From: Scatosoma sp045632265
GTDB lineage: Bacteria > Bacillota > Clostridia > Christensenellales > Borkfalkiaceae
Reading direction: 5' to 3'
Assembly (NCBI GenBank): GCA_045632265.1
Contig: JAZQWG010000017.1
Location: 1 to 50,704, forward strand
Length of the DNA stretch: 50,704 nucleotides
Shown: in pieces, positions 25,084 through 35,381 of the stretch
Layout: each line of letters opens with the position of its first letter
How positions within the stretch are numbered: the stretch's first letter is position 1
Notes under the pieces: model-generated
What the model saw: only the letters and a program-made list of their open reading frames with translations
What the model was told of the DNA's origin: nothing
The model's database searches: none
Translations under genes and position numbers: made by a program

Positions 25084-25911
25084 ATGCAAAAGCTTAAATA
25101 TCCTTTGGTCGTTTCCGATTTCGACGGCACGCTTGCAAGACGGGACGGAACGATCAGCGAAAAGACGAGAAAAACGATTGATAAATTTATAGCTGATGGT
25201 GGCACGTTTTGCGTTTGCACGGGAAGAATGCCTTCCGCAATTTTACCCGAAGTAAAAGCGCTTGGCTTAAAAGGGCTTGTATGTTGCGGACAAGGCAGCG
25301 TTATTATGGACATCGAAAGCGGCGAAACGCTTTTTGAAGAGCGCCTTCCCAACGATTTGGCAGTTGAAATTTGTCAAAAGGTGGAAGATCTTGGTTTGCA
25401 CACGCATACGTACGATTTGATGGACTTTTTCAGTAATATGGACGACGAGCCGCTTCGTATGTACGAAGAAGCCGTAAAGACGATTGCTATTCGAGTTTTG
25501 GATAAACCGCTTTGGAAATATCTTGAAGAAACGGGCTTAAAGCCTTTCAAGTTTTTGATGATGGTAAAACCCGAAGACAACGAAAAAATTATCAAGCAGT
25601 TGCAAGCGTTCAATTTTAGAGATTGTATCGTCACGAAAAGCGCAAACTTCTTGATTGAAATTTGCAACGAAAAATGTTCCAAGGCAACCGCTCTTGAATA
25701 TTTGGCAAAATGGAAAGGGGTTTCGATAGATGAAACGATTGCGCTTGGCGATCAATGGAACGATATGCCCATGCTTCAACGCGCAGGCTTAGGGCTTGCC
25801 GTTGCCAACGCACAAGCGGAACTTAAACAAATTGCAACGGCTTTGCCTTACACCAACAACGAAGATGCCGTGGCTTACGCCATTGAACACTACGCATACG
25901 CTAAAGATTAA
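25084..25911 (+). CDS. Cof-type HAD-superfamily phosphatase
   Basis: The 275-residue enzyme shows the HAD motifs in order: DFDGTL (about 11-16, nucleophile Asp), CTGRM (motif II), CSKATAL (motif III Lys) and GDQWNDMPML (motif IV acidic pair). A C2B-type cap lies between motifs II and III. Cof-type enzymes dephosphorylate sugar phosphates, flavin or other small metabolites; the substrate cannot be read from sequence. Its ATG abuts the uvrC stop, so expression is coupled. Confidence 0.9.
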   Translation: MQKLKYPLVVSDFDGTLARRDGTISEKTRKTIDKFIADGGTFCVCTGRMPSAILPEVKALGLKGLVCCGQGSVIMDIESGETLFEERLPNDLAVEICQKVEDLGLHTHTYDLMDFFSNMDDEPLRMYEEAVKTIAIRVLDKPLWKYLEETGLKPFKFLMMVKPEDNEKIIKQLQAFNFRDCIVTKSANFLIEICNEKCSKATALEYLAKWKGVSIDETIALGDQWNDMPMLQRAGLGLAVANAQAELKQIATALPYTNNEDAVAYAIEHYAYAKD

Positions 25912-25923
25912 ACAAGGAAAAAT

Positions 25924-28131
25924 ATGTTAGAAATACTCGCGCCCGCGGGAAACGCGCAATGCGCCAACGCGGCTATTGACAACGGCGCAAACGCCATATA
26001 TTTGGGGTACAGTTCCTTTTCCGCTCGACAAAGTGCTGAAAACTTTGATGAAGCGGCGCTTTTGGCTGTCGTGAAAAAGGCGCATCTTTGCGGTGTGAAA
26101 GTGTACGTTGCGATGAATACGATTGTCAAGGAAAGCGAGTTGGACGATTTTGTTAAAGCTTTGCTTGCCGTTTGGGCGTGCGGTGTGGATGCGATTATTA
26201 TGCAAGATTTATTGCTTGGCAAAGCGTTGAAAGAGCGTTATCCTCAGCTTATTTTGCACGCGAGCACGCAAGCGGGCGTATGCAATGAAAACGGGGCGAT
26301 TTTCGCTAAAGAATGCGGTTTTTCAAGGGTTATCTTGGCAAGGGAAACGCCGATTGCGGAAATTAAAAAAATTTCGTCAATTATTGAAACGGAAGCGTTT
26401 GTGCAAGGCGCGCTTTGTACGTGTTTTTCGGGACAATGCTATTTTTCCTCTTTCGCGGGTGGAAACAGCGGCAACCGTGGCAGATGTAAACAGCCATGCC
26501 GTAAATTGTATGCCTATGATAGAAAGGGCAATACGGAAAAAAATTATGCACTTTCTTTGTCCGATTTGTGCGTGGGGGAAGATATCCAAAAATACGTGGA
26601 TGCGGGCGTGACGTCTTTTAAGATTGAAGGCAGACTGCGTCGCACGGAATACGTAGCCGCCGCCGTGCGTTATTATCGTGCAATTTTGGACGGCAATGGC
26701 AATTTATCAAGTTCGCTTTCCGATTTGAAACGCACGTTCAATCGTGGCAATTACACGAAAGGGCTTGCATTTGGACAAGATACACGCTTGCTTTCAACAG
26801 CCATCCAAGGCCATATCGGCGAAAAGGTAGGCGTTGTAAAAGTAGTAAATGGCAAATATTACGTAGAAAGCGTATGCAAACTTCGTGAAGGCGATGCGTT
26901 CAAAATTTTACGTGACGGCAAAGAAGTGGGCGGCGCGTTTTTTGAAAAGAAGGAAAACAAGGGTTTTGTCATTTCTTCTAAACTTCGTTTGAAAAACGGC
27001 GACGGTGTATTTATCACTACCGACACTGCCTTAAACGAGCGTATGTTGACGGAAGAAAAGAAGGGCGAAATCTCTTTGCAAATTTCCTTTACGCAAGGCG
27101 AAAAGCCGATTGCAACGATCAATAATCTTCGTGTTGTAGGCGATAACGAGTTGCAAGAAGCGCAAAATAGACCATTAACCAAGGAAGAAATCAAAGCCTG
27201 CTTTGCAAAAACGGACGGATTGCCCGCCCTTGTGAAGTTTGAAGAAATCGAGTTAAAAGGCAATATCTTTATTCCCAAATCGGAATTAAACGGTTTTAGA
27301 AGAAAGGTGTACGATACTTATACTAACTACGTTGCAAGGCTGGGACACGAAGAATACGTGGCGCAATCGCTTGCAAAAACGATTGACGGAAGCAATAATA
27401 AATCGGCGATTATAAGCAACGATTTTACAAGCGTTTCGTGCGACATTGCAATCTATAAACCAAACGATTTCACAGATGGCGTGCCTTCGTCTTTTTTAGC
27501 TGGTAAGTTTGAAAAATTCGTTTATTATCCTGCGCTTTGCACGGAAGAAGACGAAACGCAAATTCTTCGTTTGTTGAAAGAAAGTAGTGCCGTGGGCGTG
27601 TATGCGGAAAGCTATGCGGGCATCTATTTTGCACGCAACCATGGCTTAAAAGCGTTCGTTGGCACGGGCTTAAACTTGACGAATACGGTGGCAGTTTCGC
27701 AACTTTTAGAAGACGAAAACGTAGCGTATTACGCTATGTCCAAAGAGTTAAACGAACAAGAAGCAAAACCGCTCGTAGGGCATAAATCGTTTGCGCTTGC
27801 AAGCGGCAATATTAAGGTGATGGACCTTTGCTATTGTCCGTTTGGAAAAACCTGCTCGGCGTGCGATAAAAAAGACGTTTATTCGTTGACGGACGAACAA
27901 AATCGTGTGTTCCCCGTTAAAAGATACGTTGACGGAAAAGGAAATTGCCGTTTTGAAGTGTACAACTGCGCCGATTTAATCGGCTACGGCGTGAAAAATG
28001 CGGGTAAATTGACGGATATTTGTTTACAAGAGAACAAAGCTGCTTGCGCGAAGGCGTTAGAAAGCGAAAATCAACAAAAACAAGTTTATAAAAACTATAC
28101 TTCGGGACACGCAAAGCGTGGCGTGTTATAA
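25924..28131 (+). CDS. U32-family protein (RlhA/YhbU type)
   Basis: The 735-residue protein starts with LEILAPAGNAQCANAAIDNGANAIYLGY, the TIM-barrel opening of U32 proteins. It carries the cysteine signature GALCTCFSGQC...GNRGRCKQPCR near residues 160-195, thought to bind an Fe-S cluster. A long C-terminal region with CYCPFGKTCSACDKKD adds a second Cys group. Relatives are called collagenase-like peptidases, but E. coli RlhA hydroxylates C2501 of 23S rRNA, so an RNA-modifying role is more likely than proteolysis. The His usually before GALC is Gln here. AAGGAAAA precedes the ATG; mutS2 follows after 10 bp. Confidence 0.88.
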   Translation: MLEILAPAGNAQCANAAIDNGANAIYLGYSSFSARQSAENFDEAALLAVVKKAHLCGVKVYVAMNTIVKESELDDFVKALLAVWACGVDAIIMQDLLLGKALKERYPQLILHASTQAGVCNENGAIFAKECGFSRVILARETPIAEIKKISSIIETEAFVQGALCTCFSGQCYFSSFAGGNSGNRGRCKQPCRKLYAYDRKGNTEKNYALSLSDLCVGEDIQKYVDAGVTSFKIEGRLRRTEYVAAAVRYYRAILDGNGNLSSSLSDLKRTFNRGNYTKGLAFGQDTRLLSTAIQGHIGEKVGVVKVVNGKYYVESVCKLREGDAFKILRDGKEVGGAFFEKKENKGFVISSKLRLKNGDGVFITTDTALNERMLTEEKKGEISLQISFTQGEKPIATINNLRVVGDNELQEAQNRPLTKEEIKACFAKTDGLPALVKFEEIELKGNIFIPKSELNGFRRKVYDTYTNYVARLGHEEYVAQSLAKTIDGSNNKSAIISNDFTSVSCDIAIYKPNDFTDGVPSSFLAGKFEKFVYYPALCTEEDETQILRLLKESSAVGVYAESYAGIYFARNHGLKAFVGTGLNLTNTVAVSQLLEDENVAYYAMSKELNEQEAKPLVGHKSFALASGNIKVMDLCYCPFGKTCSACDKKDVYSLTDEQNRVFPVKRYVDGKGNCRFEVYNCADLIGYGVKNAGKLTDICLQENKAACAKALESENQQKQVYKNYTSGHAKRGVL

Positions 28132-28141
28132 GGATGAGCGT

Positions 28142-30544
28142 ATGAACCAAAGAGCAATTGAAAGAACGGAACTGAATAAAATTCTTGCTTTGGTGGCAGA
28201 GTACGCCGTTTTGGACGGGGGCAAGGCATTGCTTTTGCAAACGCAACCGACAAAAGAATTGAAAGAAGCGAAAAGGCAATTAAAGACGACGGAAGAATGT
28301 GTAAAACTTCTTTTTACGCACGGCGTTTCCAAAATTGAGCATTTCCCGTCCTTTATTGACGAAATTTATCGTGCAAAAAAGGGCTCGGCGTTGTCTTGCG
28401 GCGAACTTTTGAAAGTAGGTGCGTTGCTTCGCAGTACCCGTATCGCTTATACGAGTATCAACGGCGTGACGGACGAGGAAATCGTGCTTATGCGTGATTT
28501 GGCAAATGCGCTTTATTACGACGAGAACTTGGAAGAAGATATCCGCACGAAGATATTAAACGACACGGACGTAAGCGATTACGCAAGCGATAAACTTTAT
28601 TCCTTGCGTAAAGAAATTCGCTCGCTCAACGAAAGAATTCGCGTAAGACTTTCCGAATATTTGACGGGAAGTGAAGGGAAATATTTGCAAGACGGCATTG
28701 TCACTATGCGTGATAACCGCTACGTATTGCCCGTTCGCGCGGAATATAAACGCAACATTAAAGGGTTTATCCACGATAGGTCGGCAAGTGGCGCAACTTT
28801 CTTTATCGAGCCGGAAGAAGTTCTTGAAATGAACAACGAATTGCGTTCTCTTGCAATCGATGAAAAGGAAGAAGTAGAACGCATTTTAGGCGAACTTTCC
28901 CGCCGCAGCGGCTTTATCGGCGACGAACTTATCAAAGATATTTCCATTTTGGAAGAAATCGACGGGGCGTACGCTCGTGCGGAATATGCGTATAAACTTT
29001 CTTGCGTGAAACCCGAATTCAACGACAAGGGTGAAATTTTAATTGATAAGGGTCGACACCCTTTGATTGATAGAAAAAAGGTAGTACCCGTCAGCTTGTC
29101 ACTTGGGAAAGATTATCGTTTCCTTTTGATAAGTGGACCTAACACGGGCGGTAAAACCGTGTCCTTGAAAATGGTAGGTTTATTCTCGCTTATGGGCATG
29201 TGCGGGTTGTTTGTGCCCGCAAAGCGTGCCGTGCTTTCCGTGTTCGATGAAATTTATTGCGATATCGGCGATTCGCAGAGCATTGAAGAAAACCTTTCTA
29301 CGTTTTCGTCGCACATCACCAACATTATCGAAATTGTCAACAATGCAAATGAAAAGAGCTTGGTTTTGATTGACGAACTTGGCGGTGGCACCGACCCTGA
29401 CGAAGGGCAAGCGATTGCAAAAGCAATTATTTCGCACTTGTTGCGCTGCGGTGCGGCAGGCGTTATCACTACGCACTATACGTCTTTGAAAGAATTTGCA
29501 TTCTCGGCAAACGGAATTCAAAACGCTTGTATGGAATTTGATGCAAACACCTTGCAACCATTGTACGTTATGCACATCGGCTTGCCTGGTTCAAGCAACG
29601 CTCTTGGCATTTCTCGTCGCTTGGGTTTGAAAGAAAGCATTTTGGAAGAAGCGCTTTCCAACTTATCAAGTGATGCGCAAAAGTTTGAAAACATCGTGCG
29701 TAGTGCGGAAGAAAGCCGTATTGAAGCGGAAAAAGTGCTTTGCGAAAGCAATCGTTTGAAAGCGGAATGGCAAGAAAAGCTTACGCAATTGCAACAAGAA
29801 AAGGAAAAGTTGCAAAAGGAAAAGGAAAAATTGCAAATTTCGGCAAAAGCGGAAGCGAGAAGAATTATCAACGAACGCTCTGCGCAAGCGGAAGAATTAC
29901 TTGGCGAAATGGAAGCGTTGTTTGCCAAGCAAACGATTACGGAAGCCGATTTAATTAGGGCAAGAACGCTTAAAAACAAGCTTGGAGACAAAGTGTACGA
30001 CACGGAAAGCGAAGAGCTTATTCGCCCGCAATACAAGGACGCTACGGAAAAGGATATTGTCGTTGGCGGCAAGGTTTACGTTAAAAATATCAACCAAGAA
30101 GGTGTTATCCAAAGCGTTCGCGCAAACAAAAAGGAAGCGGAAGTGCTTTGTGGAAATATCCGTGTGCGTAGCAAGTTTTCCGATTTGTCGATTGTAATTA
30201 GCGCGCAAACGGCGCAAACTGTAAAAGCGAAGAAAAAGCCTTGGGAAAAAGCGGGTACAAGCAACGTAGAAGTGAAAAAATCGCTTGTACCGAAAAAAGC
30301 GCCTTCGCTTGAACTTAACGTCATCGGCATGACAGTGCACGAAGCATTGCCCGACGTTGCGGCATTTATCGATGCGGCTGTGGTGGCAAATTTGGAAGAA
30401 GTGCGTATTATTCACGGCGTAGGCACGGGTAAGTTGCGGGCTGGCATTCACGAGTTTTTGCGTGGGCATAGAAGCGTTGCCGAGTTCCGATTTGGGAAAT
30501 ACGGCGAAGGTGAAACGGGCGTGACGATTGTAAAAATTAAATAA
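28142..30544 (+). CDS. mutS2: Endonuclease MutS2
   Basis: MutS2 is an ATPase that acts on branched DNA to suppress recombination and in some species on collided ribosomes. The 800-residue protein has the MutS core, Walker A GPNTGGKT (about 332-339), Walker B LVLIDELGGGTDP, a Lys/Glu-rich coiled coil (about 520-600) and a C-terminal Smr domain with IIHGVGTGKLRAGIHEFL. The usual LDLRG of the Smr domain reads LNVIG, losing the Asp and Arg implicated in nuclease activity. ATG 28142 after AAGGATGAG is preferred to a start at 28118. Confidence 0.94.
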   Translation: MNQRAIERTELNKILALVAEYAVLDGGKALLLQTQPTKELKEAKRQLKTTEECVKLLFTHGVSKIEHFPSFIDEIYRAKKGSALSCGELLKVGALLRSTRIAYTSINGVTDEEIVLMRDLANALYYDENLEEDIRTKILNDTDVSDYASDKLYSLRKEIRSLNERIRVRLSEYLTGSEGKYLQDGIVTMRDNRYVLPVRAEYKRNIKGFIHDRSASGATFFIEPEEVLEMNNELRSLAIDEKEEVERILGELSRRSGFIGDELIKDISILEEIDGAYARAEYAYKLSCVKPEFNDKGEILIDKGRHPLIDRKKVVPVSLSLGKDYRFLLISGPNTGGKTVSLKMVGLFSLMGMCGLFVPAKRAVLSVFDEIYCDIGDSQSIEENLSTFSSHITNIIEIVNNANEKSLVLIDELGGGTDPDEGQAIAKAIISHLLRCGAAGVITTHYTSLKEFAFSANGIQNACMEFDANTLQPLYVMHIGLPGSSNALGISRRLGLKESILEEALSNLSSDAQKFENIVRSAEESRIEAEKVLCESNRLKAEWQEKLTQLQQEKEKLQKEKEKLQISAKAEARRIINERSAQAEELLGEMEALFAKQTITEADLIRARTLKNKLGDKVYDTESEELIRPQYKDATEKDIVVGGKVYVKNINQEGVIQSVRANKKEAEVLCGNIRVRSKFSDLSIVISAQTAQTVKAKKKPWEKAGTSNVEVKKSLVPKKAPSLELNVIGMTVHEALPDVAAFIDAAVVANLEEVRIIHGVGTGKLRAGIHEFLRGHRSVAEFRFGKYGEGETGVTIVKIK

Positions 30545-30607
30545 CGCAAAGCATATCTTCTTGGTAAAAGAAATAGTATATTACAAAACTTTTATCAAGG
30601 GGAAAGT

Positions 30608-31345
30608 ATGAGAAGTAGAAAATCTATCGACTGGAAAATCAATATTTTGTCCAACTTAGTGCTTGGCATTGTCTTGATTTCCGTTTGTGCGTTTTCCTTG
30701 TTTTCTAAAAATGACTTTATGGAAACAAGCGCAAACGAAGCGGAAATTTATCGAAACGGCAAGGAAGAAAACGGCGGCGTTTCTTTGATGTTCAACGTGT
30801 ACTGGGGCACGGACGAAGTGTATCAAATTTTAGATATTCTATCTACGCATAACGCAAAAGCCACCTTTTTTATCGGCGGCTCGTGGGCGGATGATAACGT
30901 AGAGTGCTTAAGGTCAATCAAGAAAAAGGGACACGAGATAGGCAACCACGGCTACTTTCATAAAGACCATTCGAAACTGTCCATTAAGGATAACGAAAAG
31001 GAAATATCTGCTTGCAATCAATTTATTCAGCTGTCAATCGGCGAAAATCCTACGCTGTTTGCACCGCCAAGCGGGGCGTACGGCAACGATATGATTTCCG
31101 CATGTAAAACGCTGGGCATGAAGATTGTGCTTTGGTCGAGAGATACGATAGACTGGCGGGATAAAGACGAGAATTTGATTTATAAGCGCGCCACGAAAGA
31201 TATTAAAAGTGGGGAATTCGTCTTAATGCACCCGATGAAAGACACGTGCAAGGCGCTTGATAGAATTTTATCTTATTATGAAACGCAATCGTTGAAAGCG
31301 ATAACCGTTTCAGACAATTTACAAAGTAAAAATAATAAATCATAG
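30608..31345 (+). CDS. Polysaccharide deacetylase-like (CE4/NodB fold) membrane-anchored protein
   Basis: The 245-residue protein has an N-terminal membrane anchor (about 13-33) and an extracellular NodB-fold domain: KATFFIGGSWAD, HEIGNHGYFHKDHSKLS with the two metal His residues, FAPPSGAYGNDM, VLWSRDTIDW and VLMHP. It resembles YlxY-type deacetylases linked to sporulation and cell-wall work. Motif 1, usually TFDDG, is MFNVYWG, so the catalytic Asp pair is absent, as is common in YlxY relatives. AAGGGGAAAG precedes the ATG. It begins a run followed by the M16 protease after 9 bp. Confidence 0.85.
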   Translation: MRSRKSIDWKINILSNLVLGIVLISVCAFSLFSKNDFMETSANEAEIYRNGKEENGGVSLMFNVYWGTDEVYQILDILSTHNAKATFFIGGSWADDNVECLRSIKKKGHEIGNHGYFHKDHSKLSIKDNEKEISACNQFIQLSIGENPTLFAPPSGAYGNDMISACKTLGMKIVLWSRDTIDWRDKDENLIYKRATKDIKSGEFVLMHPMKDTCKALDRILSYYETQSLKAITVSDNLQSKNNKS

Positions 31346-31354
31346 AGGAAAAAT

Positions 31355-32593
31355 ATGGTATTTGAAAAGAAATATGAAAACGGATTAAGGCTTGTTGTAA
31401 AGCAAATGCAAGGTTTGATGTCGGTGACGATGGGGATACTCGTTGGCACGGGCGCAAGTGCGGAAACGGACGAAGAAGACGGCATTTCGCATTTTATCGA
31501 ACATATGCAATTTAAGGGCACGAGAAAGCGTAACGCTTTTGAAGTGTCCGATGCGTTCGATCGCCTTGGTGCGCAAGTAAACGCATTTACGGGCAAGGAC
31601 CTTACTTGTTATTATTCTAAATGTACGTCCGATCATACGGCGGAATGTTTTGAAATTTTGTCCGATTTATTCTTAAACTCCACCTTCCCTGAAGATGAAA
31701 TGGAAAGGGAAAAAGGGGTTGTATGCGAAGAAATTTCGATGAACGAAGATACGCCCGAAGATTTGTGTTTGGATTTGCTTGCTAAGGCGTTTTACGGCAA
31801 ACAAAATTACGGTAGAAATATTCTCGGCCCGTCGAAAAACGTAAAGGGATTTACGGTTGCGGACATGCTTCGTTATAAGCGTGCAAGATATTGCCCTGAA
31901 AATATCGTCATTTCCTTTGCGGGGGCAATTGATAAGACGACTGCGCAAACGCTTGTAGAAAGCTATTTTGGCGGTTTGGATAAAGGCGAGTTTGAAAAAC
32001 GTCCGAACATTTTAGGAGCAAAGAAACAAAGCCTTGTTAAGAAAAAGCCGATTGAACAAATGCACATAGGTATTGCTTATCCGTCCGTGGAAAGGGGCAA
32101 CCCGCTTGAAAACGCCGTAAACGTTGTCAACGGCGTACTTGGTGGCTCGATGAGTTCGAGATTGTTCCAAGAAGTACGTGAAAAACGTGGGCTTGCGTAT
32201 TCGGTGTATTCGTACGGCTCGCCCTATAACGATTGCGGGGCGCAAATTATTTATGCGGGCGTAAACCCCGCACAAAAGCAACAAGCGTACGATGCAATCA
32301 ACGCTGTTGTGCAAGACGTGAAGAAAAACGGCATTACGCAAGAAGAATTTTTGCGTGCTCGTGAACAAATGAAGTCGGGGCTGTTCTTTAGCAACGAAAA
32401 CAGCAATTCACAAATGCTTTTGTACGGTAAATATATGCTCAATTTCAACAAGGTTTTCAACTTTGAAGAAAGACTTGACACCATCAATAAACTCACGCTT
32501 GACGATGCTTTGGCGGCGATTAACGTGATGTTTGACGAAAATAACAAAGCCGTTTCGCTTGTCGGCAATACGGAAGATGCACTTTCTCTTTAA
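31355..32593 (+). CDS. M16-family zinc metallopeptidase
   Basis: The 412-residue protein has the inverted zinc motif HFIEH (residues about 48-52) and the downstream EEISMNEDTPEDLC containing the third ligand. A second, inactive M16 half with REKRGLAYSVYSYGSPYND follows. Bacillus YmxG is the closest type. Substrates are unknown; related proteins degrade peptides or process secreted factors. No signal peptide is seen. It sits between the deacetylase-like gene and the glycosylase gene in one unit. Confidence 0.92.
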   Translation: MVFEKKYENGLRLVVKQMQGLMSVTMGILVGTGASAETDEEDGISHFIEHMQFKGTRKRNAFEVSDAFDRLGAQVNAFTGKDLTCYYSKCTSDHTAECFEILSDLFLNSTFPEDEMEREKGVVCEEISMNEDTPEDLCLDLLAKAFYGKQNYGRNILGPSKNVKGFTVADMLRYKRARYCPENIVISFAGAIDKTTAQTLVESYFGGLDKGEFEKRPNILGAKKQSLVKKKPIEQMHIGIAYPSVERGNPLENAVNVVNGVLGGSMSSRLFQEVREKRGLAYSVYSYGSPYNDCGAQIIYAGVNPAQKQQAYDAINAVVQDVKKNGITQEEFLRAREQMKSGLFFSNENSNSQMLLYGKYMLNFNKVFNFEERLDTINKLTLDDALAAINVMFDENNKAVSLVGNTEDALSL

Positions 32594-32595
32594 CG

Positions 32596-33081
32596 ATGGA
32601 TACGCAAAGAAAAACGGGCTTTCCACCCGTGTATGACAGCGAAAGTAAAGTGCTGATTTTAGGCAGTTTTCCGTCCGTGAAAAGTAGAGAAATTTCCTTC
32701 TATTACGGACATAAGCAAAATCGGTTTTGGAAAATGCTTTGCGGGTATTTCAAAAAAGAAATTCCCTTAAGCGTGGACGGAAAAAGAGATTTATTGCTTT
32801 GCAATAAAGTGGCGCTTTGGGATATTGCAACAGCTTGCGAAATCGAGGGCTCAGCTGATGCAACTTTGAAAAACGCCGAAGTGGCGGATTTAAGCGAGAT
32901 TATTAATAAGGCTAAAATTGAAAAGATTTTGCTCAACGGCACGCTTGCCTATCAGCTGTTTTTGCAAAGATACGAGGGTATAAAAATCCCGTATGAGAAA
33001 ATGCCTTCGACAAGCCCTGCAAACCCAAGATACAAAGAAGAAATTTGGCACGATGCGCTTGATAGCGTGTTTGCAAAATAA
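32596..33081 (+). CDS. DNA-deoxyinosine glycosylase (UDG superfamily)
   Basis: The 161-residue protein matches the hypoxanthine-DNA glycosylase group: LILGSFPSVKSREISFYYGHKQNRFWKML near the N-terminus, CNKVALWDI, ILLNGTLAYQLF and the terminal MPSTSPANPRY. These enzymes remove deaminated adenine from DNA in base-excision repair. The ATG is 2 bp after the M16 stop with no clear ribosome site, suggesting translational coupling. Confidence 0.88.
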   Translation: MDTQRKTGFPPVYDSESKVLILGSFPSVKSREISFYYGHKQNRFWKMLCGYFKKEIPLSVDGKRDLLLCNKVALWDIATACEIEGSADATLKNAEVADLSEIINKAKIEKILLNGTLAYQLFLQRYEGIKIPYEKMPSTSPANPRYKEEIWHDALDSVFAK

Positions 33082-33113
33082 TCAAACGTAGAAAATAATG
33101 TAAGGATGATATT

Positions 33114-35282
33114 ATGGATATTTTACAAACGATTACCCAAGAATTTAACTTAAATCCCACCCACACGAAGAACATCGTTGCGTTGCTTGATGAAGGGAAC
33201 ACCGTTCCGTTTATCGCTCGTTATCGTAAGGAAATGACGGGAGCGTGCGACGACCAAGTTTTGCGTTCGCTTGCCGATAGACTCACCTATCTTCGCAACT
33301 TGGAAAAGAGAAAGGAAGAAGTTGCTTCGTCTATTACCGAACAAGGCAAGATGACGGACGAGATTCAAAAATCGCTCGTTATTGCAACCACGCTTACGGA
33401 AGTGGAAGATATTTATCGTCCCTATAAGCAAAAACGTAAAACTCGTGCTTCGGTGGCGATCGCGAAAGGATTGCAACCGCTTGCCGATGCTATTTTTGCG
33501 CAAGATAAGGGATTAAACGTTGTAAAAGAAGCGGAAAAATACGTTGCTGGCGAAGTGAAAAACGCTAAAGACGCTGTCGACGGGGCAAGAGATATTATTG
33601 CGGAAATGATTTCCGACGATGCAGCAACGAGAAAGAAACTTCGTAACTTCTTTATCCGTCACGGCGAAATAACCGCTTGTTATGCAAAGGGCAAGGAAGA
33701 ACTTGACGAAAAGAAAACGTACGGCATGTACGCTGCGTATAGCGAACCTGTTAGCGAAATTAAGGGGCACCGTGTCCTTGCGCTCAACCGTGGCGAAAAG
33801 GAAGAATTTTTGAAAGTGTCTATCGCTGTGGATAGTGATTTTGCAAAGCGTATTACGGCGGCAAACTTCTTAAAAGACGGGGGCGAAAGCTCGCAAATCG
33901 TGCGTGAAGCAGCGGAAGACGGGTACGATAGATTGATAGCCCCTTCCGTAGAAAGAGAAATCCGCGCGCAACTTTTTGAAGAAGCAAGCGAACAAGCGAT
34001 TAAGACGTTTGAACTTAATTTGAAACCGCTTTTGATGCAACCGCCCGTTAAAAATAAAATTACGCTCGGTTGGGACCCTGCTTATAGAACGGGTTGCAAA
34101 ATTTGCGTAGTGGACGGAACGGGTAAAGTGCTTGATAAAACGGTTGTATTCCCCACGCCGCCTCAAAACAAAACGGAAGAAGCAAAGCTTGTTTTGAAAA
34201 AATTGATTGCTAAATGGAAGGTGGAAGTTATTTCTTGCGGCAACGGCACGGCGAGCAAGGAAAGCGAAATTTTCATTGTAGAACTCATCAAAGAAATTAA
34301 AGCGGAAACTGGCAGAGACGTTGCGTACGTGATCGTAAATGAAGCGGGCGCAAGTGTGTACTCGGCAAGTGCGCTTGGTGCGGAAGAATTCCCCGATTAC
34401 GACGTTACGGCAAGAAGCGCCGTGTCGATTGCTCGTCGCTTGCAAGACCCGCTTGCGGAACTTATCAAGATTGATCCTAAATCCATCGGCGTTGGTCAAT
34501 ATCAACACGATATGAACGAAAAACGCTTGGACAGCGCGCTTTCGGGTGTGTTGGAAGATTGCGTAAACAGCGTTGGCGTGGATTTGAATACGGCAAGCGT
34601 TTCCCTTTTGAAATACGTTGCGGGCTTGAATTCGGCGGTTGCTAAAAATATCGTTGCGTATAGAGAAGAAAACGGCAAATTCCAGTCGAGAAAACAGCTT
34701 TTGAAAGTGCCTAAACTTGGTGATAAAGCTTATACGCAATGCGCAGGTTTCTTGCGTATTGACGACGGTAAAAACGTGTTTGATAACACGGCTGTACACC
34801 CCGAAAGCTATGAAAAAGCGGAAAAATTGCTCTCTTTGTTCTCGTACACGAAGGAAGACGTGAAAGCGAGAAGAATTGACGATTTACGCCAAAAAATCAA
34901 GGCGTACGGCGAAGATAAAGCAGCCAAGGAAACGGATTTGGATAGAGCTACTCTTTTTGATATCGTCACCGAACTTATGAAGCCGGGTAGAGATATTCGT
35001 GATAGCTTACCTTCGCCTATTTTGCGTAAAGATTTGCTCAGCATTGCCGATTTGAAGGCGGGCATGGAACTTACTGGTACGGTGCGAAACGTGGTCGATT
35101 TCGGCGCTTTTATCGATATCGGCGTACACCAAGACGGTTTGGTGCACATTTCCGAAATTACCGATAAATATATCCGTCACCCGTCTGAAGCATTGAAGGT
35201 TGGTCAAGTCGTTCAAGTGCGAATTAAAGACGTAGACGTTAAGAAAAACCGTATTGCGTTGACGATGAAAAAGAATAAATAA
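33114..35282 (+). CDS. tex: Tex-family RNA-binding transcription accessory protein
   Basis: The 722-residue protein has the Tex order. The N-terminal helical part is followed by a YqgF/RuvC-like domain (LGWDPAYRTGCKICVVDGTGKV). Helix-hairpin-helix repeats follow (SIGVGQYQHDMN, LNTASVSLLKYVAGLNSAVAKNIV, LLKVPKLGDKAYTQCAGFLRI). The C-terminal S1 domain contains GTVRNVVDFGAFIDIGVHQDGLVHISEI. Tex binds RNA and nucleic acids near RNA polymerase and is bacterial kin of Spt6. AAGGATGA precedes the ATG. Confidence 0.96.
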   Translation: MDILQTITQEFNLNPTHTKNIVALLDEGNTVPFIARYRKEMTGACDDQVLRSLADRLTYLRNLEKRKEEVASSITEQGKMTDEIQKSLVIATTLTEVEDIYRPYKQKRKTRASVAIAKGLQPLADAIFAQDKGLNVVKEAEKYVAGEVKNAKDAVDGARDIIAEMISDDAATRKKLRNFFIRHGEITACYAKGKEELDEKKTYGMYAAYSEPVSEIKGHRVLALNRGEKEEFLKVSIAVDSDFAKRITAANFLKDGGESSQIVREAAEDGYDRLIAPSVEREIRAQLFEEASEQAIKTFELNLKPLLMQPPVKNKITLGWDPAYRTGCKICVVDGTGKVLDKTVVFPTPPQNKTEEAKLVLKKLIAKWKVEVISCGNGTASKESEIFIVELIKEIKAETGRDVAYVIVNEAGASVYSASALGAEEFPDYDVTARSAVSIARRLQDPLAELIKIDPKSIGVGQYQHDMNEKRLDSALSGVLEDCVNSVGVDLNTASVSLLKYVAGLNSAVAKNIVAYREENGKFQSRKQLLKVPKLGDKAYTQCAGFLRIDDGKNVFDNTAVHPESYEKAEKLLSLFSYTKEDVKARRIDDLRQKIKAYGEDKAAKETDLDRATLFDIVTELMKPGRDIRDSLPSPILRKDLLSIADLKAGMELTGTVRNVVDFGAFIDIGVHQDGLVHISEITDKYIRHPSEALKVGQVVQVRIKDVDVKKNRIALTMKKNK

Positions 35283-35309
35283 GCGAAAGAATAATTTAAG
35301 AAAAAGTAC

Positions 35310-35338
35310 TTGACTTTTTGTGATATTTATTATAAAAT
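35310..35338 (+). promoter_or_regulatory. Promoter of the acyl carrier protein gene
   Basis: TTGACT (35310-35315) and TAAAAT (35333-35338) are 17 bp apart. Confidence 0.6.
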
Positions 35339-35381
35339 AAATATACAAAGTTAAACTTTGGAGAAAAGGAGATTACATACT